A stretch of DNA of 42,890 bases from an uncultured Bacteroides sp. (GTDB lineage: Bacteria > Bacteroidota > Bacteroidia > Bacteroidales > Bacteroidaceae): assembly GCA_944322285.1 (NCBI GenBank), contig CALUOR010000030.1, positions 1 through 42,890 on the forward strand. The letters run 5' to 3'. The translations under genes and the position numbers were made by a program. The notes beneath the pieces are model-generated. The model was not told the DNA's origin. It saw nothing but the letters and a program-made list of their open reading frames with translations, and did no database searches. Below, piece after piece: positions 16,851 to 25,500 of the stretch. Position 1 is the first letter of the stretch. Each line of letters opens with the position of its first letter.

Positions 16851-16891
16851 ACAAATCCACATATGATATTGTGCACCCGTTTAATATTCAT

Positions 16892-16899
16892 TACTTTTG
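16892..16899 (+). promoter_or_regulatory. -7 box before licD
   Basis: TACTTTTG fits TAnnTTTG and lies 33 bases before ATG 16933. No exact -33 box is seen. It would restart transcription of the glycan genes downstream of the two ATPase genes. Confidence 0.5.
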
Positions 16900-16932
16900 T
16901 ACCATTAATTGTAAAGCAAGCAAGAAAATAGT

Positions 16933-17748
16933 ATGTCAGAATCAATAGACCAACAAGCCTTGCGGAACCGATTCAACCCGGACGGTTCCCCGTTGCGCAA
17001 CTACCAGCTTCGTATGCTCGAAATGCTGAAGTTCATTGACGAAGTATGCCGCAGGCATCACATTCGCTATTGGTTGTGCTCGGGGACATTGCTGGGAGCC
17101 GTACGACATGGCGGATTTATACCGTGGGATGATGACTTGGATATAGAGATGTTGCGGGAAGACTATCGGAAGTTTGTCAAGGCGATGGAAATAGAAAAAA
17201 ATGATCATTACGACTTGCAGACGCATCAGACCGACCCTAACTATTTTGCCCCTTATGGCAAGGTACGCGACTTGCGCTCTACCATCAAGGAAGACAACAC
17301 CAATGACTGGTATTATAAATACCACGGGGCGTATATAGATGTCTTCATCATGGAACCGTCTTCTTCAGAATTTTTATGCAAACTGGCCGGATTTATGCAG
17401 GATAAGTTGCTGTACGGAGCAAACCGGAAGTTGAAGAACCGTTGGGGGCGTAAAATCTATTTTGGCACAGTCTATCCTTTATTATATAAAGTATTGTTCC
17501 CAATCTTCCGTTGCGTGGGAAGAATAGGCGCGCACGAACAATTGAGGCATACGCCGGGAAGCTGTTTTCTGAAACCGCGTGAGGAAAAAGATATTTTCCC
17601 GTTGGGAGAATTAGCATTTGAAGATGCTGTTTTCCCCGTTCCCGGTAATTATGATGCCTATTTGACCAAAATATATGGTCGCTACATGTCCTTGCCTGAC
17701 CTTGATAAAATCATAATGCATACGGTAAATGTAGAACTGAATGAATAA
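16933..17748 (+). CDS. LicD-family phosphotransferase (271 aa)
   Basis: The motif GTLLGAVRHGGFIPWDDDLD, with the metal-binding cluster WDDDLD at residues 65-70, is diagnostic of LicD (LicD/FKTN). These enzymes move phosphocholine or a similar phospho-alcohol from a CDP carrier to a sugar of a glycan. LicA/LicB choline uptake and kinase genes are absent from the window. The cytidylyltransferase-PLP fusion at 8950 could supply the CDP-linked substrate instead. The next gene, a lipoprotein phosphoesterase, begins 5 bases after the stop codon, so the two are likely co-expressed. Confidence 0.88.
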   Translation: MSESIDQQALRNRFNPDGSPLRNYQLRMLEMLKFIDEVCRRHHIRYWLCSGTLLGAVRHGGFIPWDDDLDIEMLREDYRKFVKAMEIEKNDHYDLQTHQTDPNYFAPYGKVRDLRSTIKEDNTNDWYYKYHGAYIDVFIMEPSSSEFLCKLAGFMQDKLLYGANRKLKNRWGRKIYFGTVYPLLYKVLFPIFRCVGRIGAHEQLRHTPGSCFLKPREEKDIFPLGELAFEDAVFPVPGNYDAYLTKIYGRYMSLPDLDKIIMHTVNVELNE

Positions 17749-17753
17749 AGGTC

Positions 17754-18773
17754 ATGAAAAACAAGTTGTGTTGCTTAAGTCTGCTGCTCCTGGCGAGCAT
17801 GTTCGCCACACTTGCCTCTTGTGAAAATCAAGAAGTCTATAAAGCGAAGCCGTTGGCGTTGATTGCGTTGGACGAGAATCCCGATTTGACTTCCGAATAT
17901 CTGGTGGTTATCGGCGATATACAGGAGTACACGGCTAGTCCCGCGCTGATGCCTTATTATGAGGCTACCGTGCAATGGATTTACTCGCAATACATGCAGG
18001 GAATGGACATCAAGTGTGTGTTGCAGGTGGGAGACATCACATCCGGCAATCAGGAATCCAGTTATCAGTTTTTTTACAATGTGACTTCCCAATTGGCCGA
18101 AGAAGTTCCCTACATTGCGTGCATCGGCAATCACGATTATGTGTGGGACTCAAACAATAAAATCAAAGACCGCAATGCGACATACTTCTCACGCTATACT
18201 ACTTTCCCCCTCACAGAATCGATGATCGTGGATCGGTTTGAAGACGGGCGGACGGAGAATGTAGTGGTGGAAAACTATATTGATGGAAAACCTTATTATA
18301 TATTGGTGTTAGAATTTGGCCCACGTGATGAGGTGTTGGAGTGGGCCAAGCGTTATGTTCAAAACCATAGGCATCAAAAATTCATCTTGATGACTCACGA
18401 GTATCTGAGTCGAAATGGAGAGCGCATAGCCGATGGTTCTTATGCGGAGTTGCAATTTATGAATACGACATGGAGCACTCCGGAAAAAATTTGGGAACAA
18501 TTGATAAAAGACAATGATAACATCGCATGGGTACTGTGCGGGCACAACGGATTTTATACGCACCTGACCACCCCAAACGTACGGGGAAGAGACGTGCTGC
18601 AAATGCTGTTCAACCTACAATATCAAAAGAACGGCGGAGACGGTATGATTCAATTGTGGGAGTTCCCGCAAGGGCAGGATTCAGCTACAGTCCGCATTTA
18701 CAACACTATCAGTCGACAATGGTTTACCCAAGACGGGAAAGTAGTGGAACTTAAATTTAAGTATAAGTATTAA
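17754..18773 (+). CDS. Lipoprotein metallophosphoesterase (339 aa)
   Basis: A lipoprotein signal peptide ends LASC (Cys23). The mature part has the calcineurin-like phosphoesterase motifs in order: GDIQ, VGDITSGN, GNHDYVW, THEY and GHNGFY, which bind two metal ions. It should act in the periplasm or at the surface on a phosphoester. Being paired with LicD, it could trim or recycle a phospho-substituent of the glycan, but the substrate is not visible. The spacing of 5 bases from licD and the following wecB promoter mark it as the end of a two-gene unit. Confidence 0.83.
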   Translation: MKNKLCCLSLLLLASMFATLASCENQEVYKAKPLALIALDENPDLTSEYLVVIGDIQEYTASPALMPYYEATVQWIYSQYMQGMDIKCVLQVGDITSGNQESSYQFFYNVTSQLAEEVPYIACIGNHDYVWDSNNKIKDRNATYFSRYTTFPLTESMIVDRFEDGRTENVVVENYIDGKPYYILVLEFGPRDEVLEWAKRYVQNHRHQKFILMTHEYLSRNGERIADGSYAELQFMNTTWSTPEKIWEQLIKDNDNIAWVLCGHNGFYTHLTTPNVRGRDVLQMLFNLQYQKNGGDGMIQLWEFPQGQDSATVRIYNTISRQWFTQDGKVVELKFKYKY

Positions 18774-18794
18774 AGTTGATATCAGCAAAAAGAC

Positions 18795-18802
18795 TATCTT
18801 TG
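18795..18802 (+). promoter_or_regulatory. -7 box before wecB
   Basis: TATCTTTG matches TAnnTTTG 16 bases before ATG 18819. The -33 position has only GTTG-like sequence. It likely drives the wecB-GT-wzy-GT block. Confidence 0.55.
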
Positions 18803-18818
18803 CAGAAAATTTCAGGAA

Positions 18819-19997
18819 ATGAAGAAAATAATGCTCGTTTTCGGAACCCGCCCCGAAGCCATTAAGATGGCACCGTTGGTGAAGGAATTCCAAAAACATT
18901 CGGATAAGTTTGAAACAATCGTCTGTGTGACGGGTCAGCATCGGGAGATGCTCGACCAAGTGCTTCGCATCTTTGAGATAACGCCAAACTTTGACCTAAA
19001 CATCATGAAGCAAGGGCAAGACCTTTACGATGTAACGGCAAGGGTCTTGACCGGTATGCGGGACGTGCTGAAAGAAACGCATCCCGACTTGGTGCTGGTG
19101 CATGGCGATACCACCACTTCTACCTCCGCAGCTTTGGCGGCATTTTATCAGCAGATACCTGTGGGGCATGTGGAAGCCGGACTGCGTACACACAACATCT
19201 ATAGCCCGTGGCCGGAAGAAATGAACCGCCAACTGACGGGACGCCTCGCGACTTATCACTTTGCGCCGACTCCACTCAGCAAGCAAAACTTATTGGCGGA
19301 AGGCGTGGACGAAAAACATATCCTTGTAACCGGAAACACCGTGATAGACGCACTCTACATGGTGGTTGACAAGATAAAGAATGACAAGGCCTTGGACGCG
19401 GAACTGGAAGCTACGTTAAGCCGGGCTGGCTATGATATCAACCGCTTGAACGAAGGCAGAAGGCTGGTCTTGATTACCGGACACCGCCGGGAGAACTTTG
19501 GGGAAGGCTTCATCCACATATGTAACGCTATTCGGGACTTAGTTCAGAAATATCCAGAAGTAGATTTTGTGTACCCCATGCACCTGAATCCGAATGTACG
19601 CAAGCCCATCCACAAGATATTTGCAGGCATGGACTCCCTCTCAATGGGAGAGGGCTGGGGAGAGGCCGCTAATATGTTCTTTATAGAGCCGTTAGAATAT
19701 TTGTCCTTTGTCTATCTAATGGAGAAATCCACACTTGTGCTGACGGATAGCGGTGGTATTCAGGAAGAAGCACCGGGATTGGGCAAGCCTGTCTTGGTGA
19801 TGCGTGACACGACCGAACGTCCGGAAGCCTTAGAGGCAGGCACCGTAAAGTTGGTAGGCACGGATTATGACAAGATAGTGCATGAAGTCTCCGTTTTGCT
19901 GGATGATGCGGCGCAGTATGAGCACATGAGTAAGGCTGTGAATCCTTATGGGGATGGGAAGGCGTGTGAAAGAATAGTTCATTGCTTAGATAAATAA
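18819..19997 (+). CDS. wecB: UDP-N-acetylglucosamine 2-epimerase, non-hydrolysing (392 aa)
   Basis: This enzyme interconverts UDP-GlcNAc and UDP-ManNAc in the cytoplasm. Signatures include GTRPEAIKMAPL at the N-terminus, HGDTTTS, HVEAGLRT, TGHRRENFG, HLNPNVRKP, LTDSGGIQEEAP and VMRDTTERPEA. Length is close to the family norm, but the stretch between KIFAG and FIEPLEYL is about a dozen residues longer than in E. coli WecB as I recall it. The extra residues (about 271-283, DSLSMGEGWGEA) are coded by a palindromic DNA segment. No UDP-ManNAc dehydrogenase (wecC) is in the window, so ManNAc itself may enter the glycan. Confidence 0.93.
   Translation: MKKIMLVFGTRPEAIKMAPLVKEFQKHSDKFETIVCVTGQHREMLDQVLRIFEITPNFDLNIMKQGQDLYDVTARVLTGMRDVLKETHPDLVLVHGDTTTSTSAALAAFYQQIPVGHVEAGLRTHNIYSPWPEEMNRQLTGRLATYHFAPTPLSKQNLLAEGVDEKHILVTGNTVIDALYMVVDKIKNDKALDAELEATLSRAGYDINRLNEGRRLVLITGHRRENFGEGFIHICNAIRDLVQKYPEVDFVYPMHLNPNVRKPIHKIFAGMDSLSMGEGWGEAANMFFIEPLEYLSFVYLMEKSTLVLTDSGGIQEEAPGLGKPVLVMRDTTERPEALEAGTVKLVGTDYDKIVHEVSVLLDDAAQYEHMSKAVNPYGDGKACERIVHCLDK
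19634..19665 (+). repeat. Palindromic element inserted in frame within wecB
   Basis: CCCTCTC (19636-19642) pairs with GAGAGGG (19648-19654), followed by CTGGGGAGAGG, the look of a known family of dispersed bacterial palindromes. It sits inside an intact coding frame and adds residues not expected in WecB. Confidence 0.65.
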
Positions 19998-20008
19998 ATC
20001 TAAATCTT

Positions 20009-21112
20009 ATGAGAGTCGCTTTTTGTAATCGTCCTACATGGAATGCGCCTTTGGGTGGAGATGGCGTTCAGATGTTGAAAACTAAAGAATATTTAGAAAA
20101 GGCATTTGGGCTCGAGGTCGTAGTAGTGACCGATCCGGAAAAACTGGATACATCATTCGACTTGATTCATATCTTTAATTACGTCACTTGCGAGGTAACA
20201 GAAGCATTCTTTAAAAAAGCCATAGAGACAGATATACCGATAGTCAGCTCTTCCATTTATTGGGATTATACTTATTCGTATGACCCGCTGACTAATCTGT
20301 TTATTCAGACAAGATTATCTATGCGCGCCGCATTCTTTCTGCGGTGTGCTATTGCGTTTGCGGTCAAATTGACAGGACATCCGGGATACTTTTCGAAGAA
20401 ATTCCGCAGGCAATTGACTTATTTTGTAGACAATAGCCGTCTGATACTTCCCAATTCCATAGAGGAAGGGCGGTTGCTGGAAAAGTTCATCAGGAAAGAT
20501 CTTGGTGAAAAGATACATGTAGTATATAACGGGGCGGAAATATCACAATCCGGCACATCAATGAATCAGACTGATTTCCTGAAAAAGTATGGCATACCTG
20601 AAGGTTACATTTTACAGGTAGGTCGTATAGAACCTATTAAGAATCAGATAAATCTGGTATATGCGCTGAGAAAGCATCCGGAGATTCCTATTGTTTTCGT
20701 TGGTAAGGTGAATAATGATAGTTATTACAATAAATTACGAAAATTGGCAGAAAAACGAGGTAATGTGTATTTTATCAATGCTGTTCCTCACGAGGAAATC
20801 ACCCTATTTTACCGTTATGCCCGCTTACATGTCCTTTTGTCGTTGAGGGAGTCACCAGGATTGGTCTCATTGGAAGCACTCTACAATGATTGTCCGATTG
20901 TCATTTCCACGGAACGTTACGCACCGGTTGAAACCTATTTTCCTGATCAACCTTATGTCGTTAACCCGCTGGATTGTGAGAGCATAGAGAAAACGGTCCT
21001 ACGAGCTTATGTAGAACGAGCACTATGCAATAGTTTGATAACAAAATTCTCGTGGGAAACTGCTGCAAAGCAGACTTATGCGGCGTATCTGAAAGTGCTG
21101 AATAAGAAATAA
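20009..21112 (+). CDS. Glycosyltransferase family 4 (367 aa)
   Basis: This is a GT-B fold retaining glycosyltransferase. The C-terminal donor domain has GYILQVGRIEPIKNQ and PIVFVGKVNND, and the EX7E motif in RESPGLVSLEAL. It should add a sugar from a nucleotide donor to the lipid-linked repeat unit at the inner membrane's inner face. It follows wecB by 11 bases and precedes the polymerase. Donor and acceptor cannot be told from sequence. Composition is more A+T-rich than wecB, in line with variable glycan genes. Confidence 0.85.
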   Translation: MRVAFCNRPTWNAPLGGDGVQMLKTKEYLEKAFGLEVVVVTDPEKLDTSFDLIHIFNYVTCEVTEAFFKKAIETDIPIVSSSIYWDYTYSYDPLTNLFIQTRLSMRAAFFLRCAIAFAVKLTGHPGYFSKKFRRQLTYFVDNSRLILPNSIEEGRLLEKFIRKDLGEKIHVVYNGAEISQSGTSMNQTDFLKKYGIPEGYILQVGRIEPIKNQINLVYALRKHPEIPIVFVGKVNNDSYYNKLRKLAEKRGNVYFINAVPHEEITLFYRYARLHVLLSLRESPGLVSLEALYNDCPIVISTERYAPVETYFPDQPYVVNPLDCESIEKTVLRAYVERALCNSLITKFSWETAAKQTYAAYLKVLNKK

Positions 21113-21128
21113 ATACCGGTTAGTCACT

Positions 21129-22337
21129 ATGAGCTCAGCTTTAGATAAGATTGTAAATTTCTTGTTATCCATATTTTGCTTTGTGCTGATTGTGGACCCA
21201 CCCAATACCATCCTCAGAGCCAAAAACCCGGTTTTCATCGTATTGGTAGCACTTCTATTTGTCAGATACCGCACCAAGATGGAAACAAGCAAGTTAGTGA
21301 TATTCTTATTGACTTATCTGCTGATAGTCGCCACATTTCTACGCGGAGATATGGCTGGCTATCCTTTTGATTATGAATTTACGACAGGCTTCATCAAAGC
21401 CTTTGCCCCTATCCTGCTATTGTGCTGGGTCAGTAAATTGGAAATATTCAACAAAATGCTGTTCCCTTTGGTCTGCATCAGTCTGTTCAGCATATTTATA
21501 GCTTATGCTATGTACTTCTCTCCGGCCATCGAAACAGCCATTTATGGCTTTTTGCAGGAAGAGAATGATTTTATGAAATTGTCCCGGCGTTCGTTTTTAG
21601 GTATCAGCCTGATAAGTGTCTTTTACAAGACAATTCCGCTGGCCATCATGCCTTGCAGTGTTTATTGCTACAAAGCCATCACGGAACGAAAACATCGGAT
21701 TGGGAATGTACTGCTGTTTCTCATTTTCGCCATGGCCATCTTTTTTAGCGGCACACGTGCCAATATGCTGTCGGTATTCTTCATCTTCTCTTTTCTGTGG
21801 ATTCGGCAGAAGGGTAATGAGGTATTCGGCAAGGTGCTTACCTATCTACTGATCTTTATTTTCTTGCTATTCGCCTTGTACCTTGTCACGGTATTCCTTT
21901 CTGAGAAAGGAGAGCATTCCAATGCAATAAAATTCGGACACTTGATGTCCTATTACGATTTATTTGTCACTCATCCAGACATCTTGCTGTTCGGGCAAGG
22001 AATCGGAAGCCTGTTCTATTCAGCGGGATTCGGTGAAATGGTGCCGCAGACTGAATGGACATATGTGGAGTTGGTTCGTTATTTCGGTTTCTTTGGAGCG
22101 TTGTTCATCATCGGCATATTCTTTTATCCGTTGTATTATCTCTACAAACATAAGACGGAAGTGCAGTATGCGTTACCGTTCGGATTGGGTTATTTTCTGT
22201 ATCTATGCATAGCCGGAACCAATCCGTTATTGATTAGCTCTACAGGTATGCTGGCGTTGGTGGTAGGATATTCGTATGTATTGGCTCCCTATCACCGTAT
22301 AGAAAAGTCGGACAAGAAATGTATACAGCAGAAATGA
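21129..22337 (+). CDS. Wzy-type O-antigen/capsule polymerase (402 aa)
   Basis: This is a hydrophobic protein with about ten membrane segments. It has FFSGTRANMLSVFF, the conserved Arg region of Wzy/ligase-type proteins, and a periplasmic loop with LFGQGIGSLFY and a following TEWTYVELVRYFG. It should polymerise flipped repeat units at the periplasmic face. A ligase role (WaaL-like) is the alternative, but the context with Wzx and several glycosyltransferases favours polymerase. Its stop codon overlaps the next glycosyltransferase start (ATGA at 22334-22337). Confidence 0.8.
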   Translation: MSSALDKIVNFLLSIFCFVLIVDPPNTILRAKNPVFIVLVALLFVRYRTKMETSKLVIFLLTYLLIVATFLRGDMAGYPFDYEFTTGFIKAFAPILLLCWVSKLEIFNKMLFPLVCISLFSIFIAYAMYFSPAIETAIYGFLQEENDFMKLSRRSFLGISLISVFYKTIPLAIMPCSVYCYKAITERKHRIGNVLLFLIFAMAIFFSGTRANMLSVFFIFSFLWIRQKGNEVFGKVLTYLLIFIFLLFALYLVTVFLSEKGEHSNAIKFGHLMSYYDLFVTHPDILLFGQGIGSLFYSAGFGEMVPQTEWTYVELVRYFGFFGALFIIGIFFYPLYYLYKHKTEVQYALPFGLGYFLYLCIAGTNPLLISSTGMLALVVGYSYVLAPYHRIEKSDKKCIQQK

Positions 22338-23257
22338 CTATGGAATATGAGGTTTTGAAAAATAAAGTGTGCGTATTAATGTCCACTTACAATGGGGAGC
22401 AATTCATAGAAGAGCAGTTGCAATCTCTGAAGAACCAGGAAGGAGTGGACGTACAGATATTGGTGCGTGATGACGGCTCTACGGACCATACTCTCGACAT
22501 CCTGAACCAATGGCAACAAACGGGTTTCCTGACTTGGTATCAAGGGGAGAATCTGAAACCTGCCCGCAGCTTCCTGAATCTGATACGCAAAGCCCCGGAA
22601 ACGGAATATTATGCTTTCTGCGACCAGGATGATGTATGGTTTAGCGACAAACTACCCTCAGCCGTTCAGGCATTGATTGGACACGAAGCCACGCCTGCTT
22701 TATATTACGGACAAACACAGCTTGTAGATGTTCGTCTGCAACCGTTGCCTACTCCTAACCTCTTACCGGCAGATACGCTGCAGCAAGCCATTATAAATCA
22801 CACGGCTACCGGTGGAACCATCGTTTTCAATCATAAATTGAGAGAACTGCTACAAACCTATACCCCTCAATACATCAGCATGCACGATTCTTGGGCTCAT
22901 TTGGTTTGCCTGGCTGTAGACGGATATGTGCATTTTGATTCCACACCCCACATGTACTACAGACAGCACGAGCACAACGTATTAGGCATGCATCAGTCGT
23001 TCGCGGAAGAATGGCGTAAAAGATATTCCCGCAATTTTGTGGGGAAAGAGCGGGAACGTTCGAAAACCGTGCATGAACTACTGTGTGGCTACAGACACCT
23101 GATACGGAAAGAATACTTGCCTTTGTTGGAAGATGCGGAAGGCTATTTGCATGATTGGCGCAAAAAATGCCGTTTACTCTTTTCTACCAAAGTGCAACCT
23201 TTGTCGTTGAAACACAACATTTTGTTCAGACTCTCGGTGCTTTTAGGACGTTTTTAA
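22334..23257 (+). CDS. Glycosyltransferase family 2, rhamnosyltransferase-like (307 aa)
   Basis: This GT-A enzyme has VCVLMSTYNGEQFIEEQL, VRDDGSTDHT, FCDQDDVW (metal-binding DxD region) and a conserved MHDSW, the pattern of RfbF/WcaA-like transferases often annotated as rhamnosyltransferases. It belongs to the lipid-linked repeat-unit assembly. I chose ATG 22334, which overlaps the polymerase stop by ATGA. ATG 22319 is an alternative adding five residues. A solitary gene on the opposite strand follows it. Confidence 0.85.
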   Translation: MTMEYEVLKNKVCVLMSTYNGEQFIEEQLQSLKNQEGVDVQILVRDDGSTDHTLDILNQWQQTGFLTWYQGENLKPARSFLNLIRKAPETEYYAFCDQDDVWFSDKLPSAVQALIGHEATPALYYGQTQLVDVRLQPLPTPNLLPADTLQQAIINHTATGGTIVFNHKLRELLQTYTPQYISMHDSWAHLVCLAVDGYVHFDSTPHMYYRQHEHNVLGMHQSFAEEWRKRYSRNFVGKERERSKTVHELLCGYRHLIRKEYLPLLEDAEGYLHDWRKKCRLLFSTKVQPLSLKHNILFRLSVLLGRF

Positions 23258-23290
23258 GTCATTTCTAATGGCATTTAGATCGAAAGCCAA

Positions 23291-23641
23291 TCACAGCATT
23301 GCGTATTCGTGATCCAATTCATTCACGATGGCTTTATTAATAAAATCATTGATGGTAGTGCCACTACCACTTACTGCTTCTGCGATGCGTGAATGAAGTT
23401 CTGAGGGCATCCTTACAACGAGTTTTCCACTATAGTTTTTTTCCGGTTGCACGCCACGTTCCTTGCATCCGGCTATGTAATCATCAATACCGTTCTCAAA
23501 ATCCTTGCGAAGCTCATCCACGCTATTTCCTTCATAAATGATGGCCGCTTTATGCAATCCTTGGACTTTGCCGAACAAGCAATTATTTTCCGGATTGAAT
23601 TCTACAGAACCAGAATAGCCTTTGTATTTAAGAAATCCCAT
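23291..23641 (-). CDS. HicB-family antitoxin-like protein, solitary (116 aa)
   Basis: The N-terminal part (KGYSGSVEFNPENNCLFGKV, then VDELRKDFENGIDDYIAGC) matches the HicB-like RNase-H-like fold. The C-terminus (GKLVVRMPSELHSRIAEA, then TTINDFINKAI) is a ribbon-helix-helix DNA-binding domain. HicB normally neutralises the HicA mRNA interferase. No HicA (about 60-80 aa) frame adjoins it on either side. It may be an orphan regulator or the remnant of a pair. It lies between two glycosyltransferase genes, transcribed against them, from a -7 box at 23661-23668. Confidence 0.85.
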   Translation of the reverse strand: MGFLKYKGYSGSVEFNPENNCLFGKVQGLHKAAIIYEGNSVDELRKDFENGIDDYIAGCKERGVQPEKNYSGKLVVRMPSELHSRIAEAVSGSGTTINDFINKAIVNELDHEYAML

Positions 23642-23660
23642 AATTCTATTATTCTTAATG

Positions 23661-23668
23661 CAAAGATA
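23661..23668 (-). promoter_or_regulatory. -7 box of the HicB-like gene
   Basis: On the - strand this reads TATCTTTG, 20 bases before the ATG. No well-spaced -33 TTTG was found. Confidence 0.5.
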
Positions 23669-23796
23669 CTAAATATGATACCAAAAAAGAAATGTATTGG
23701 AATTAAAATATACCCTTTTTAGCAATCTAACACTAGACTGAATATCATTTATACTATGAAAAAGGACGAAATCTGATTCTTAAATAGAAATAAGAG

Positions 23797-23827
23797 TTTG
23801 CATTACACCGGCTTTTGTGTAATTTTG
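23797..23827 (+). promoter_or_regulatory. Promoter of the last glycosyltransferase pair
   Basis: TTTG at 23797-23800 and TAATTTTG at 23820-23827 are 19 bases apart, a full consensus. Transcription near 23834 gives a ~20-base leader to ATG 23855 and argues against the in-frame TTG at 23843 as start. Confidence 0.7.
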
Positions 23828-23854
23828 CAAATTATTTGGTAATTGAATGAAGAT

Positions 23855-24568
23855 ATGCCCCGAATATCTGTTTGCATGGCCTCTTATAACGGAGGAAAAT
23901 ACATAAAGGAACAACTGCTGTCGATATTGAAACAAATCGGAAAGGATGATGAAGTTATTGTTTCGGATGATGGCTCGTCTGATGATACCTTGTCGGTTAT
24001 TGGGAGTTTGCACGATGAGAGAATACGGTTGGTGAAAGGTCCCGGCATGGGTTCGCCTACTATGAACTTTGAACATGCCTTAGGGCTTGCAAAAGGAGAG
24101 ATTATTTTTTTGGCCGATCAGGACGATGTGTGGACAGAAGATAAAGTCACTGTTTGCTTAAAATATCTGCAAACTTGTGATTGTGTGGTAAGCGATGCCA
24201 TTGTAACGGATGGAGCACTTCAAACGACTTGTGATTCATTTTTCAGACTGAATCATACGAAACGGGGCTTGTTGCGCAACCTTTTTGGCAAAAACGGTTA
24301 TCTGGGCTGTTGCATGGCTTTCAAGCGTTGTGTATTGGATAAAGCCTTGCCTTTCCCTCCCAAGACTCCCATGCATGACATCTGGATTGGCAATGTCGCC
24401 GCATTCTATTTTAAGCTTTCGTTTATTCCCGAAAAACTGATTCGTTTCCGCAGACATGACCATAACAGTTCGTCTACGGCTCGGGAAAGTATCTACGGAG
24501 TTCGGGAAAAACTGATGTTCCGATGGCGTATTTGCCGGGGACTGATAAAAATCTTAGGTAAACACTAA
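23855..24568 (+). CDS. Glycosyltransferase family 2 (237 aa)
   Basis: This GT-A transferase has ISVCMASYNGGKYIKEQL, VSDDGSSDDT, LADQDDVW and MHDIW, and is closely similar in plan to the transferase at 22334. At 237 aa it is short for the group and seems to lack the C-terminal extension seen there. It probably adds one sugar of the repeat unit. Its own promoter separates it from the preceding block. The next glycosyltransferase starts 10 bases downstream. Confidence 0.85.
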   Translation: MPRISVCMASYNGGKYIKEQLLSILKQIGKDDEVIVSDDGSSDDTLSVIGSLHDERIRLVKGPGMGSPTMNFEHALGLAKGEIIFLADQDDVWTEDKVTVCLKYLQTCDCVVSDAIVTDGALQTTCDSFFRLNHTKRGLLRNLFGKNGYLGCCMAFKRCVLDKALPFPPKTPMHDIWIGNVAAFYFKLSFIPEKLIRFRRHDHNSSSTARESIYGVREKLMFRWRICRGLIKILGKH

Positions 24569-24578
24569 ACGTCTTTTT

Positions 24579-25343
24579 ATGAAGGTATCCATCATTACGG
24601 CGTCTTTCAACAGCGCCTCCACCATAGCTGACACTATCCGCTCCGTGTTAAATCAGACGTATCCCGACATTGAATATTGGGTCATAGACGGTGGCTCTTC
24701 CGACCGTACTATGGAGATTGTGCGTGAATATGAGCCGCAATTCAAAGGTCGGCTTCATTATGTATCCGAAAAAGACAAAGGTATCTACGATGCCATGAAT
24801 AAAGGTATCAGGATGTCGACCGGTGAAGTGGTAGGCATACTCAACTCGGATGACTATTTTACAGATATGCATGTGGTGGAGAACGTTGTCAAAGCACTGA
24901 ATGACAATCGAGCACTCGATGCCGTTTACGGCGACATTCACTTTATCCGCGATGGTAAGCCAGATAAGGTGGTCCGGTACTATTCTTCGGCCTCTTTCCG
25001 TCCTTGGAAACTTCGCTTCGGCTTCATGCCCGCCCATCCGTCTTTCTATGCTCGGCGGAAGGTTTATGAAGAAAATGGATTGTATGCGCTTGATTACAAG
25101 ATTGCCGCCGATTATGACATGATGGTCCGCCTTTTCTACAAAGCACGTATAAAAGCCCGTTATCTGAAACAAGACTTTGTCACGATGCGCACCGGTGGCA
25201 TGAGCACCAAAAACGTACAGAATCGCCTGCTGATAAACCGAGAAGATGTGAAAGCATGCCGCCGCTATGGACTTTACACCAATCTATTTTTTATTTCGCT
25301 GAAGTATCTTTTTAAGGTGTTTGAGTTTCGGCGTATCGGATAG
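24579..25343 (+). CDS. Glycosyltransferase family 2, WcaA-like (254 aa)
   Basis: This GT-A transferase has VSIITASFNSASTIADTI, VIDGGSSDRT, ILNSDDYF (metal-binding Asp pair) and KIAADYDMM. The pattern fits the colanic-acid WcaE/WcaA-like subgroup that begins KVSIITASFN. It is the last gene of the glycan locus. A hairpin terminator follows about 90 bases downstream, where transcription from the lipoprotein B cassette arrives from the other side. Confidence 0.87.
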   Translation: MKVSIITASFNSASTIADTIRSVLNQTYPDIEYWVIDGGSSDRTMEIVREYEPQFKGRLHYVSEKDKGIYDAMNKGIRMSTGEVVGILNSDDYFTDMHVVENVVKALNDNRALDAVYGDIHFIRDGKPDKVVRYYSSASFRPWKLRFGFMPAHPSFYARRKVYEENGLYALDYKIAADYDMMVRLFYKARIKARYLKQDFVTMRTGGMSTKNVQNRLLINREDVKACRRYGLYTNLFFISLKYLFKVFEFRRIG

Positions 25344-25370
25344 AGAATACAGAAAAAAGGCACGTATTCA

Positions 25371-25406
25371 TGTAGGATGATAGTAGGCATCATGTGGGAT
25401 GATTCC
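25371..25406 (+). repeat. Interspersed repeat, copy 1
   Basis: A 36-base unit with the frame TGTAnGATGAT, seven variable bases, ATCATGT, two variable bases and GATGATTC. A second copy with the same spacing lies at 39553-39588 on the - strand (about 26 of 36 positions equal). Confidence 0.55.
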
Positions 25407-25431
25407 TTGTCTATTCTGTATGTAAAAACAA

Positions 25432-25457
25432 GGAGCCGCACCTTGCGATGCGGCTCC
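25432..25457. terminator. Bidirectional hairpin terminator
   Basis: GGAGCCGCA pairs perfectly with TGCGGCTCC around an 8-base loop. T-rich sequence follows on both strands. It lies between the convergent glycosyltransferase and lipoprotein B genes and should end both transcripts. Confidence 0.85.
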
Positions 25458-25500
25458 TCAATTTTATATTCCGGCTTTATACAACCAAAATTCTCACTTA

